Part shown: piece after piece, positions 50,345-58,147 of the stretch
Layout: every line of letters starts with the position of its first letter
Position numbering within the stretch: the first letter of the stretch is position 1
NCBI RefSeq assembly: GCF_025340265.1
Contig: NZ_CP022707.1
Span: 2,294,501 to 2,358,500 of the forward strand
Source: Novosphingobium sp. 9
GTDB taxonomy: Bacteria; Pseudomonadota; Alphaproteobacteria; Sphingomonadales; Sphingomonadaceae
Length of the DNA: 64,000 bases
Direction of reading: 5' to 3'
Position numbers and translations under genes: made by a program
The notes under the pieces: model-generated
The model's input: the letters and a program-made list of their open reading frames with translations, nothing else
What the model was told of the DNA's origin: nothing
The model's database searches: none

Positions 50345-50760
50345 TCATGCGGCCATCCTCAGGTCTGAAATGCCTGGCTGGTTTGCGGCGACGAGCGCGC
50401 GGGCAACAGGCGGGCAAACGCTGTTCCCGATCGCGCTGATCTGCTCAGCGATCGTCAGGCGGCGCTCTACCCACTTGCCGCGCAGGAACTTGCGAACGAT
50501 CGGGTCAAGCACGTAGGTTTCAGGGAAGCCCTGCGCCCGAGCCAGCTCGCGCGGCGTCAGCATGCGCAGGCCGATGTCAACGATGATGTAAGTCTTCGCA
50601 TCGATCGTAACCGTTACGACGGCGAACCGAGCGCGGGTGGTGACGGTGTCCAGCGGGCGATCGACCGGCTGGATCTACGACGTCTCACCGTCGCCATCTG
50701 TGCCGTAGTACTTCACTAGGAATGCCGCAGTCTTCACGGCCCGGTCCATCATTTCCAGCG
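50345..50760 (-). pseudogene. C5-cytosine DNA methyltransferase, C-terminal remnant
   Basis: The frame encodes YYGTDGDGETS, a TAG stop, then IQPVDRPLDTVTTRARF, MLTPRELARAQGFPETY and AIGNSVCPP, the C-terminal target-recognition and motif IX-X region of phage-type methyltransferases. The catalytic part is gone. An amber stop at about 50676 splits it. Confidence 0.8.
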
Positions 50761-50774
50761 GCAGTGCTCCTTCC

Positions 50775-51167
50775 TCAAACCTCCTGACCGGTGTCCTTGA
50801 GCACGGCATATGCGGTCACGGAAAGGTTCTGAGGGTTTGATCGATCGATGCGCCAGTCGATCCGGCCATGGAAGATGCCGGAGCTATTGGCCCGCGCGAT
50901 CATGTACTGCGTGGCAAACCCTGCCTTGCCGTTCACGACATGGATATTCTGCATCACGATCAGCGGGACTTCGCCCATGGCCTCCGCGAGCGTCAGCGCA
51001 ATGTAGCAGTTGGCCAGCGCCTGCTCTGCGGTGCCCTTGCGCAGATGATCGGGCACAAGCGGAGAGGTAGCAAACATGCGTGCCTGCCGCCGACGAAGGG
51101 CGAAAACCTCGCCCTCGCGGCTCATGGGGGCGCTGGCGGGTTCGTGGGTCACAATCTGGGTAGCCAT
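50775..51167 (-). CDS. Phage recombination-type protein, C-terminus lost
   Basis: A 130-residue ORF starting MATQIVTHEP. The segment VPLIVMQNIHVVNGKAGFAT and RANSSGIFHG resembles RecT/Bet-like single-strand annealing proteins in alphaproteobacterial phages. It ends at DTGQEV, short of the family end, because of a deletion. ATG has a fair ribosome binding site. Confidence 0.6.
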   Translation of the reverse strand: MATQIVTHEPASAPMSREGEVFALRRRQARMFATSPLVPDHLRKGTAEQALANCYIALTLAEAMGEVPLIVMQNIHVVNGKAGFATQYMIARANSSGIFHGRIDWRIDRSNPQNLSVTAYAVLKDTGQEV

Positions 51168-51180
51168 GGGGATTCCTTGC

Positions 51181-51900
51181 TCAGGCAGCGGCCGCGAAGG
51201 CCATTTCTTCGGGGGTCAGGTCGTCGATGCGCATGCGGGCCCATGTCGGCAAACCGACTTGTGCGGGCTCATCGGCGTATCCGGGCCAGCGGTTCTCGCG
51301 CAGGCAGTGGGCGAACAGGTTGATCGCGCGGCGGTTCAGCACCCTGCCCCGCTCAATGTCCTCGCCGGGCAGCTCGTAGAGAGCGACGCAATGCGGGGCA
51401 TCCCGCTCGACCACGACATGGACCCAATGGGTCGGATAGTGGCCGTAGATCGCCTTGATGCCGTCCATGTAAAAGGCGGCACTCTGGTGATATCCGAAGT
51501 TGTGGATCGCCTTGGCGAAGCCTTCCGGGCTCGCATTGCTCTCGGCCACGAACTTGAGATCGGACACCACCATCATGGCGCGCTTGGTCAGGATGCTGTT
51601 CGGTCGGAAGTCGGGCCGGGCGCGTAGCCACACGCCAGTTTCCGGGTCCTGCCAGCACAGCGTTTCCTCTGTCACGCCATTGGTCAGCGTGGCCACCGCC
51701 AGATCGCTGCGACGGATCGCGGCAGCTACGGCCTCGATCGTTTCGGCCTGGTCGAAGGTCAGCACGGTCATGCCGCTCTCGGCAGCCGCATCGGCCTCCG
51801 CGATTTCGAGCGCGAACTTCTGGGTCGCGGCCCGCGTGAAACCCTCCGGTAGAATGTGATAGGCCTCGGCCCATCGGTCAGCCAGCTGGATGCGGTCGAG
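51181..51900 (-). pseudogene. Exonuclease-like PD-(D/E)XK protein, N-terminus lost
   Basis: The frame is open past ATG 51771 up to a joint near 51900. The segments PDFRPNSILTKRA, VVSDLKFVAESNASPEGFAK and YHQSAAFYMDGI resemble DUF3799 phage exonucleases that pair with RecT-like proteins. The start at 51771 is downstream of conserved residues, so the gene is truncated at its 5' end. It lies 14 bases upstream of the recombination gene on the same strand. Confidence 0.7.
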
Positions 51901-52068
51901 GTCAGCAGCAACGCGCCCTACGCCGCCCCGCTGGAGTTCGGCACGTCGAAGATGGCCGCGCGCCCGTACATGGAGCCCGCCAAGAACGCCAAGCGCAAGG
52001 CAGTCACCCAGCTCGTCCGCAAGGCCGTGGACAGCGTGGTGCGCAGATCGAAATCAGGAGACACATGA
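51897..52068 (+). pseudogene. HK97 gp10-like tail completion protein, C-terminal fragment
   Basis: The last 57 residues, SNAPYAAPLEFGTSKMAARP onward, are typical of gp10-like proteins. The 5' part is replaced by the minus-strand nuclease at the joint. The stop overlaps the next ATG (ATGATGA). Confidence 0.7.
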
Positions 52069-52250
52069 TGAAGACGGTCACCTTCACCCGCGAATATCGC
52101 CACCCCCTGCCCGGCCACCGCGAGGCTGTCTATCCGCCGAACGTCGAGATCGAGGTGACAAACGAGGTCGCCTGCGCCGCGCAGAAGGCCGGTGCCGTGA
52201 AGGAAGAGGAGGCGACGGACGATGGCGAGCGATCTGCTGAGGGAAACTGA
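52065..52250 (+). CDS. Small phage head-tail protein
   Basis: A 61-residue acidic protein that begins at the overlapping ATG 52065. Short proteins at this position between gp10-like and tail terminator genes are common. No family assigned. Confidence 0.55.
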   Translation: MMKTVTFTREYRHPLPGHREAVYPPNVEIEVTNEVACAAQKAGAVKEEEATDDGERSAEGN

Positions 52251-52683
52251 GCGTGCCGCAATAATCTCGCTCAAGTCCGATGCACCGCTTGCCCAGATCG
52301 TTGCGAAGGCCTTGATCGATCCCCAGCCCGGTACTGCCGGTGTTGACGCTGACGGCGCGGCGGTCTGGCCGTTCATCCGCCTTGACGGGACGTAGGCGAT
52401 CCCAGCGGGTCGCGGATGCACCGCCCGGTCGCAGGTGAGCTTCCAGTTGCACAGCTTCGCCAAGCCCGCCTACGACACCAGCGGCGCGATGATCGAGACG
52501 GCGCGGGACTATACCGGCCGGATGAACAGCGCGGTTATCGAGGCCATCCACAACCACGCTTTCACGGTCGCGGGTCGCCGCTACCGGTTCATCGTCCAGT
52601 CATCCCGCCTGATGGCCAATGGCGATGAGGCCGACGCTTGGCATGGCATTGCATCTGTAGTGGCGCAGGCCTTCGCAGGCTGA
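52222..52683 (+). pseudogene. DUF3168 tail completion protein with internal TAG
   Basis: From ATG 52222 the frame reads MASDLLRETERAAIISLKSD, then after WPFIRLDGT an in-frame TAG at 52393-52395, then AIPAGRGCTARSQVSFQLHS and the rest to the stop at 52683. Everything else matches DUF3168 (153 residues). The ATG overlaps the upstream gene by 29 bases. A downstream restart is possible. Confidence 0.7.
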
Positions 52684-52696
52684 TACCCTGCGCGTC

Positions 52697-52966
52697 ATGC
52701 AGGACACCGACTATCTCGTGATGAAGGAGCTGATGAAGATCCTGATCCGCAAGGGCATCATCACGGAAGAGGATATCTCGGTCGGCGTCGATGAACTGGC
52801 CCGGATCAGCCAGACCGCATCGACGAACCTGCACATGCTCGCCTTGGAAGCCAGCTCCATGTCCGCATCCGAGTTCGAGGCCGACTATCGCCGTCGCCAG
52901 ATGCGCGAGCGTACCGCATGGCTGGAGAAGCAGGCCCAGCGCAACGGCGGTAAATCCGAGGACTAA
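52697..52966 (+). CDS. Small phage protein, unknown
   Basis: An 89-residue charged, helical protein, 14 bases after the DUF3168 gene. It begins MQDTDYLVMKELMKILIRKG. Not recognised. Confidence 0.55.
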   Translation: MQDTDYLVMKELMKILIRKGIITEEDISVGVDELARISQTASTNLHMLALEASSMSASEFEADYRRRQMRERTAWLEKQAQRNGGKSED

Positions 52967-53006
52967 GCAGCCCTACCTTCCAGCAAACCCATGCTGGAGA
53001 TTGCCC

Positions 53007-53432
53007 GTGTCCGAGCCGAATAGCGCCGACTTCGCCCTGATCAAACTGCAGACCGCTGACGGCCCGCCGGCAGTTTTCACCCTGCTGTGCGGCGTCGAGA
53101 GCGCCACCATCAACCGCTCGGCCCAGACCAGCGAGACGTATCGCCGGGACTGCGCCAAGCCGAACCGCCCCGGCAAGCGCAAGCTGCGCGTCACGGGCTC
53201 GTCGTGGCAGACCAGCGGCTCGGGCAACGACAACATCGACCTCGAAACCGAGTACGGCGATGCGTTCGGTGTCCGCAAGACGTACAATGTCGAGCTCTAC
53301 CGCGACGACGGCACCGATGCAGGCACCGGCATCCTCACCACGCGCAACCAGGCGATGACCACCGACACCCCCGGCACGATCGAAGTCACCATCGAGGGTG
53401 AAGGCGATCTCGTCTGGACCGTCGCCGCCTGA
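53007..53432 (+). CDS. Phage tail tube protein
   Basis: A 141-residue protein starting at GTG 53007, with GGAG 5 bases upstream. The segment SATINRSAQTSETYRRDCA and the strand-rich C-terminus with TPGTIEVTIEGEGDL fit siphovirus tail tube proteins. The stop overlaps the next ATG (TGATG). Confidence 0.75.
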   Translation: MSEPNSADFALIKLQTADGPPAVFTLLCGVESATINRSAQTSETYRRDCAKPNRPGKRKLRVTGSSWQTSGSGNDNIDLETEYGDAFGVRKTYNVELYRDDGTDAGTGILTTRNQAMTTDTPGTIEVTIEGEGDLVWTVAA

Positions 53433-54004
53433 TGCCTGACACCCGCGTCGAACTGGATTTCGCGAACGGTCGCTACTCGTTCTGGCTCCCGCTACCCCGT
53501 GTGCTGGAACTGGAGCGGGTATGCGGCAACAAGTCGATCTTCCAGATGTACGACGAAATGGGCGCGGGCCTTGGTATGCAGGGCGAGGCGCCGGTCTACA
53601 TGGGTGGCGGATCGGCCAAGGTCACGGACATTCGCGAGACGATCCGGCTTGGCCTGCTGGGCAGCAATGCGGGGTTTGTCGACGGCTCCGAGATCGAGGT
53701 CGGGCCGATCACGGCGCGCAATCTCGTCGACGAATACACCTTCCCGAACCGGCCCATGATCGAGGGTCTGCACATCGCCTGGTCAATTCTGCACGCCGCG
53801 ATCTCCGGCATTTCGCTCAAAAAAAAGCGGCCGCGGATCAGGAAGCGCATACCGAGCCGGGAGTATCTTCGGGCGTCAGCGATCCGGAACGGTTGCGGCG
53901 GTTTGTTGATGCGCATCGGGGGTAGACGTCGCCAAATACACTTTAGCAACCCATGCGCCGATGCTATGCGAATTGATCAGGGCGACATAGAGGGGGCAAT
54001 ATGA
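53432..54004 (+). CDS. Tail assembly chaperone (GTA gp10-like), with slippery A8G
   Basis: The first 130 residues, from MPDTRVELDFANGRYSFWLP to ILHAAISGISLKK, match GTA gp10-like chaperones. At 53819-53827 the codons read AAA AAA AAG. A -1 slip gives the 33-codon tail AAADQEAHTEPGV...DPERLRRFVDAHRG, ending at TAG 53925. The zero frame instead continues for 61 basic residues to 54004, where TGA overlaps ATG 54001. Programmed frameshift is likely in this family; a real one-base indel is the alternative. Confidence 0.7.
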   Translation: MPDTRVELDFANGRYSFWLPLPRVLELERVCGNKSIFQMYDEMGAGLGMQGEAPVYMGGGSAKVTDIRETIRLGLLGSNAGFVDGSEIEVGPITARNLVDEYTFPNRPMIEGLHIAWSILHAAISGISLKKKRPRIRKRIPSREYLRASAIRNGCGGLLMRIGGRRRQIHFSNPCADAMRIDQGDIEGAI

Positions 54005-54882
54005 AGATTGTGCATGGGATCGCGATTGCGGCGATTTGTTTTGGAGCGGTTCCGGCAGAGGCTGCGGATTTGATCCTCTATCCCATCCAATCCGGGCCAG
54101 AAACTATCCGTTACCGCACCGGCATTCCCACGCTGAATATTGAGACGGCTACCGGATCGGTGACGGTCACACCGCTGCCGCTGGACCACAATCACGCGAC
54201 CTTCGCTGTAGCGGTCTACAATAAGGGTGATGACTCCGTGAACGTCGGCATCGAGAATGTCACGGCATCGATAGGGCAGAATGAAATCCCTGTTTTAAGC
54301 CGCGAAGAGCTACAAAAAAGGGCAAAGAGCCGTGCCGCCTGGTCCATGGTCGGGCTTGCGCTACTTTCTGGAGTGGCAGCGGCAGCGGCGTCCACCGCTC
54401 ACACAACTGATCATTATTACGGTAACGTGCGAACGCCGCGCGGCACATACTCCTGGGCGACCAGCTATCGAGACAACTCTCTCGGGGTGCTGGCAGCCAC
54501 TGGAGCGGTCGCAGCGGGGACCGCTGGTATTGTCGGAATCCAGAACCGGCTAGAATACACCCTGGGAACCCTCGCCACGGACATTCTGCAGACCACAACC
54601 GTTGATCCCGACAACAGCTACGGCGGGGTGGTTGTGATTGAAAAGCCGTCTGGCGTTCGCATTCCTTACGATGTTACGCTTACGGTTCACTTCAATGGGG
54701 CAGATTACCCATTCACATTTCGCATGACGGAGCAGGGAAAAAATAAGCCCCCTGCCTTCTCGCAGTCCGCGCTGGGTAATCGTCACCGGGCTCCTGCAGA
54801 CCCATCAGCCACTGGCGCGCCAGTATCTACAGCATCGGCATCATCCGACAGCCTGCCTCCTCCCGCTGCCTCCAGTTCGTAA
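54001..54882 (+). CDS. Exported protein in prophage cargo
   Basis: A 293-residue protein with signal peptide ending near VPAEAADL and two internal hydrophobic segments (about residues 112-134 and 160-180). The C-terminal 40 residues are Ser/Pro/Ala-rich. It lies between the tail chaperone and tape-measure genes, where phages carry extra (moron) genes. No family recognised. Its 3' end overlaps the minus-strand neighbour by 100 bases. Confidence 0.6.
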   Translation: MKIVHGIAIAAICFGAVPAEAADLILYPIQSGPETIRYRTGIPTLNIETATGSVTVTPLPLDHNHATFAVAVYNKGDDSVNVGIENVTASIGQNEIPVLSREELQKRAKSRAAWSMVGLALLSGVAAAAASTAHTTDHYYGNVRTPRGTYSWATSYRDNSLGVLAATGAVAAGTAGIVGIQNRLEYTLGTLATDILQTTTVDPDNSYGGVVVIEKPSGVRIPYDVTLTVHFNGADYPFTFRMTEQGKNKPPAFSQSALGNRHRAPADPSATGAPVSTASASSDSLPPPAASSS

Positions 54883-55235
54883 GGGAAGCATTTACGGCCA
54901 ACGATCCTGAGGTCTTTGGCCGCTGTCTTTTCTGACATCGGGTGACGGTATCCTAAAGTGATGTGATTGGCCCCGTCCCTCGGAACGATGTTCCAGTACA
55001 GCATCGGTGCTCGCTTGAACCAATTCATCTGCTGGCTGAACTGAACGCTCACCCCGCCACCTTCTATAGGCACCTCCTTAGAGGGAAGTCCTGATATCTT
55101 TTGCTTGATGCACTGGATCAGAATATCCGGCGACTGTGCAGTGGCAATGTCCAGGCGGACCATACGCGGCGGTTTCGCAGCCGCAGTCAGCATCAAGCAC
55201 GATGCAAGCCCCGCAGCCATCACAAGTCGTTTCAT
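54783..55235 (-). CDS. Exported protein in prophage cargo
   Basis: A 150-residue protein with a signal peptide (MKRLVMAAGLASCLMLTAAA). No known family. The body contains two cysteines, and there is a gly/ala-rich tail. It is convergent with the preceding gene and shares 100 bases of its 3' end. Confidence 0.55.
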   Translation of the reverse strand: MKRLVMAAGLASCLMLTAAAKPPRMVRLDIATAQSPDILIQCIKQKISGLPSKEVPIEGGGVSVQFSQQMNWFKRAPMLYWNIVPRDGANHITLGYRHPMSEKTAAKDLRIVGRKCFPYELEAAGGGRLSDDADAVDTGAPVADGSAGAR

Positions 55236-55304
55236 TGAATCCCCTCAAGATCAGCCGGTAGGTAAAAGCCCGGACCGCTGATTCTGCAAGGGGATGGAAA
55301 TGAT

Positions 55305-55574
55305 TTAATTGCCCCCCGATCCTCCGCATTTTGCAGCGGCCTCCGGGGTATGGGCGAGTTCAATGCATTGAGCCGTAATTCTAGCCCTCAGATCATCAGA
55401 AGCCTGTTCAGCACTGGACTTTTGCGGAAAGGCGCCACCTTGGGCCGCTAGCCATAGCGCAAACCCAACTGCGCCGAACCAGGCCAGACCAATAGCCCCC
55501 ATTGCCGGGGACTTCAGCATACCAGCATCATCGCGATAGGCTGGGTTCGCGGTCATCTCCAAGGCTTTGATCAC
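55305..55574 (-). CDS. Small single-helix membrane protein in prophage cargo
   Basis: An 89-residue ORF with one hydrophobic segment (MGAIGLAWFGAVGFALWLAA) and a cysteine-containing C-terminus. No family known. It is upstream of the exported 150-residue gene on the same strand, 69 bases away. Confidence 0.5.
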   Translation of the reverse strand: MIKALEMTANPAYRDDAGMLKSPAMGAIGLAWFGAVGFALWLAAQGGAFPQKSSAEQASDDLRARITAQCIELAHTPEAAAKCGGSGGN

Positions 55575-55667
55575 CAGGTAAGCGCAGCCGAGCCAACCGA
55601 TAATCTACAGCATGGCATCCCTCCAACAACGGTAATCCCACCTAACCCCCTCCGATAGCCTGCCGCA

Positions 55668-56203
55668 ATGGCAGAAATCGATCCCGTCATCCTGCGCCTG
55701 ATCGTCGAGAACGGTCAGTTCCTCTCCGACATGAAGAACGCCACCCGTGTTGCGAATGGCGGATTCACGGAGATGGAGCGCGGCGTCATGTCGCTTGAGC
55801 GGCAGATGCGGCAGTCGACAGGCGTGATCTCGTCGTCTGTGAAGGGGCTCGCCGCCAGCATTGGCGCTGGCCTTTCTGTCCGCGAAATTGCCAATCTGGC
55901 TGACGGCTATACCCGCTTCACGAACAGCCTGAAGGTCGCTGGTCTGGAGGGGCAGAACCTCGCAAAGACCCAGAACGACCTGTACGAGATCGCCCAGAAG
56001 TACGGCACCGAGCTCGATAGCGTCGGCACGCTCTACAGCCGCATTTCCGCCAGCGCCAAAGACCTCGGCCTGAGCCAGTCGCAGTTGCTGGAGTTCGTGT
56101 CCGGCACGTCGGCGGCGCTCAAGGTTTCCGGTCAGTCTGCGACTGAAGCGTCGGGTGCCCTGCTCCAGCTCTTGCAGGCTCTCAGCGGTTCGACGATCCA
56201 GCC
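55668..56203 (+). pseudogene. Tail tape-measure protein, N-terminal fragment
   Basis: From MAEIDPVILRLIVENGQFLS through FTEMERGVMSLERQMRQSTG to LLQALSGSTIQ, typical of tape-measure N-termini. It stops where IS3-type sequence begins at 56204. A real protein would run to over 600 residues; this frame adds 29 unrelated codons then stops at 56297. Confidence 0.75.
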
Positions 56204-56443
56204 CACACATGCCTCGGATACTCAGGCCGCAGGCGGATGCATGATCCGTCGCCCTGCCATAGACGTCCGCGCTTTGGCTGGCGCTGCGGCACCTTGAGCC
56301 CTTCGCGCCGCCATATCCGCTCGACCCGCTTATGGTTTACCGTCCATCCCGCATGGCACATGCAACGCTGTCGCCCGGCGGTAACCGTAACCACCATATT
56401 GCTTCGCCAAGGCGATGATGTCCTCTGTCAACGCCTGCTCGTC
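56204..56443 (-). mobile_element. IS3-family transposase remnant
   Basis: Minus-strand reading gives DEQALTEDIIALAKQYGGYG, then after a frame change AGWTVNHKRVERIWRREGLK and QPKRGRLWQGDGSCIRLRPE, the N-terminal part of IS3 OrfB. Both ends are missing and no inverted repeats remain. It joins the tape-measure fragment to the TonB-receptor fragment. Confidence 0.75.
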
Positions 56444-57031
56444 GCCGACATCGCCCCCGCTGGCCGTCGGGATATTGGAGCCCAGCCCCAGATTCTGCCC
56501 ACCGCCGAACGACTGCGGAATGCTGCGAACGACATCGCCCAGATCGGCCTTGCCCTCCTCCTGCATCTGCTCGCGGCTGAGAGCAATGACGGGCGAGGAA
56601 ACCGGCGCCCCGCGGATGCGGCTGCCCGTCACCATAATCGCCGGCTGATCCGCTTCCGGCGCTGATCAGGTTCCGTGCGTCGCAACAGGCGCGCCTGCGC
56701 GTCGTACGACAAATCCGTCCTGCGCGCGCACGGCGAGCAGACCGGTCCCGGCCAGGAGCCTCGCGAGCGCTTCCCGGAGCGTGAAAGTGCCGCGAAGAGC
56801 AGCCGTGCGCTGACCGGACACACTGCTGTCGTCGGCCAGGACGGTTCGTCCCGAAAGCAAAGCCACGTCCGCGAGCGATTGTGCAAGGCTTTGTTCCGGA
56901 AAATCGATCGTAATCGTATCGTCCGAACGCGCGAAAGCGGCCGATGAAAAAACAATCCCGACGGCAAGCGAAGTCGTTGCTAACCACAGCGTGGCGGCAC
57001 AGGCATTTTTCCTCACTTTTTTATTTTCCAC
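56444..57031 (-). pseudogene. TonB-dependent receptor (FecA-type), N-terminal remnant
   Basis: It has a signal peptide, then an STN domain (FPEQSLAQSLADVALLSGRT, residues about 40-110), then an in-frame TGA at 56666, then the plug start IMVTGSRIRGAPVSS through SIPQSFGGGQNLGLGS. The barrel is missing. STN-domain receptors normally signal to a FecR anti-sigma, and remnants of one lie upstream. Confidence 0.75.
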
Positions 57032-57112
57032 TGAAGACCTTATTGGACGTTCAGGAGATGGGACGCAGAATTAGGAAATCACCATGAGATTTTTTAACGG
57101 ACCTGGCGCAGA

Positions 57113-57690
57113 CTATTCTCGAGGCGACAGGGTAAGGAGGGTTGCGTTATCCTGTACCACGCGCAAACTCAGCAACCGCGCCACGGCCTGCGCAAAGCCT
57201 TGAGGATCGGTCGCCCGGAAGGCACCGGTCAGGGGCGGGATCCCGATACGCCAGGCGCCAGTCTGATCCTGACCCGGTTGTAGCGATTGATCGCGCCAAT
57301 CGCGTCCCCAAGCGGGCTCGCATCCAGTGTGAGCATCCCCGAAACCCACGTCAGTCCTGGCGCTCGATGGTCTTGGGGACGGCCGGAGTGTCCATCTCGA
57401 GTGCACTCCCCGCAGAAATACGGCGCGCTCGGGGCCGGTTTCTTCCAGTGCGATCGGCACGTCCGGCGCGGCAATCTGCAACGCGCCCTCCCCAGTCGTC
57501 GCGTCGAACACGGCGCCGGTCACTTTTGCGCTCCGGGCACCGGCTGTGACGACCACCGGTCCGGCTTGCGGGCTGGCCGGGTACGAGAACATGCAAGTGA
57601 CATGCGCCGACGCTTTTCGACCGCTCAAAGCGGCTTGGACATATGTGTCGGCAACCCGGCCCCACCCTGCGGGGCAGGATGAACCCTAAA
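57113..57690 (-). pseudogene. FecR-type anti-sigma remnant
   Basis: Three frames contain pieces of a FecR C-terminal half: KVTGAVFDATTGEG, VSGMLTLDASPLGDAIGAIN, and GIPPLTGAFRATDPQGFAQA to the stop. At least two frame breaks are needed. The N-terminus is absent and no sigma gene was found upstream. Confidence 0.65.
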
Positions 57691-57699
57691 TCCATACAC

Positions 57700-58147
57700 T
57701 TGCGAGGTTCTCACGCCTCGGCACCGAAGATATTCGATGCGGCTAAAGTCTACTATGCCGCCAGACGGGATCAAGTCAGGATTATCAAAACACCTGAGCG
57801 TGTCGACCTCGCAACAGGATTTCTCTCTGATACCGGAAAATTAACATCAAAAACATCATCTTGTCGCATGGCAGTGAGCGTATTCCGTATGGAGATACGG
57901 GATATTCGACAGTCCAGGCGCAATTTTTCGTAGGGCAAATCACATCTCGAGCATCCAGTAATACTTGGTCCTTTCACGCCACCAAGACATGATCAGATGC
58001 CCCCTTGCACCGACTGCGATTTCGAAAATCCCGCCGCCGCCATGACAGGCCTGCCTCGAGATCGAGACAACCAGCCGCGACACGGGGATTTCGCCCTCGC
58101 CATCCTGCCTGGATTGGACCAAACTTCTGCAACCACCTTGGCAATTG
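57700..58147. other. Stretch without a supported gene
   Basis: About 450 bases with mixed base composition; lower GC from 57760 to 57900. ORFs are short and lack signals. It probably contains the left remnants of the FecR region. Confidence 0.4.

Larger units (their letters stand above)
49692..56203. mobile_element. Remnant of a siphovirus-type prophage
   Basis: Starts just after tRNA-Gln with an integrase tail and runs to a truncated tape-measure gene. Early genes are on the minus strand (int, methyltransferase, recombination, nuclease), tail genes on the plus strand. Head, terminase, most tail and lysis genes are missing. At least four deletion joints are visible. No right attachment site that repeats the tRNA 3' end was found. 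Confidence 0.85.

Noticed and set aside
56666..56668. In-frame TGA of the TonB receptor as selenocysteine
   Set aside because: No SECIS-like hairpin evident and the gene is otherwise decayed; a stop mutation is simpler.
57640..57690. Right attachment site matching the tRNA-Gln 3' end
   Set aside because: Only a short TCCTGCC-like match; too weak.
57940..58122. Minus-strand 60-residue ORF upstream of FecR
   Set aside because: No start signal or family; not supported as a gene or as the missing sigma factor.
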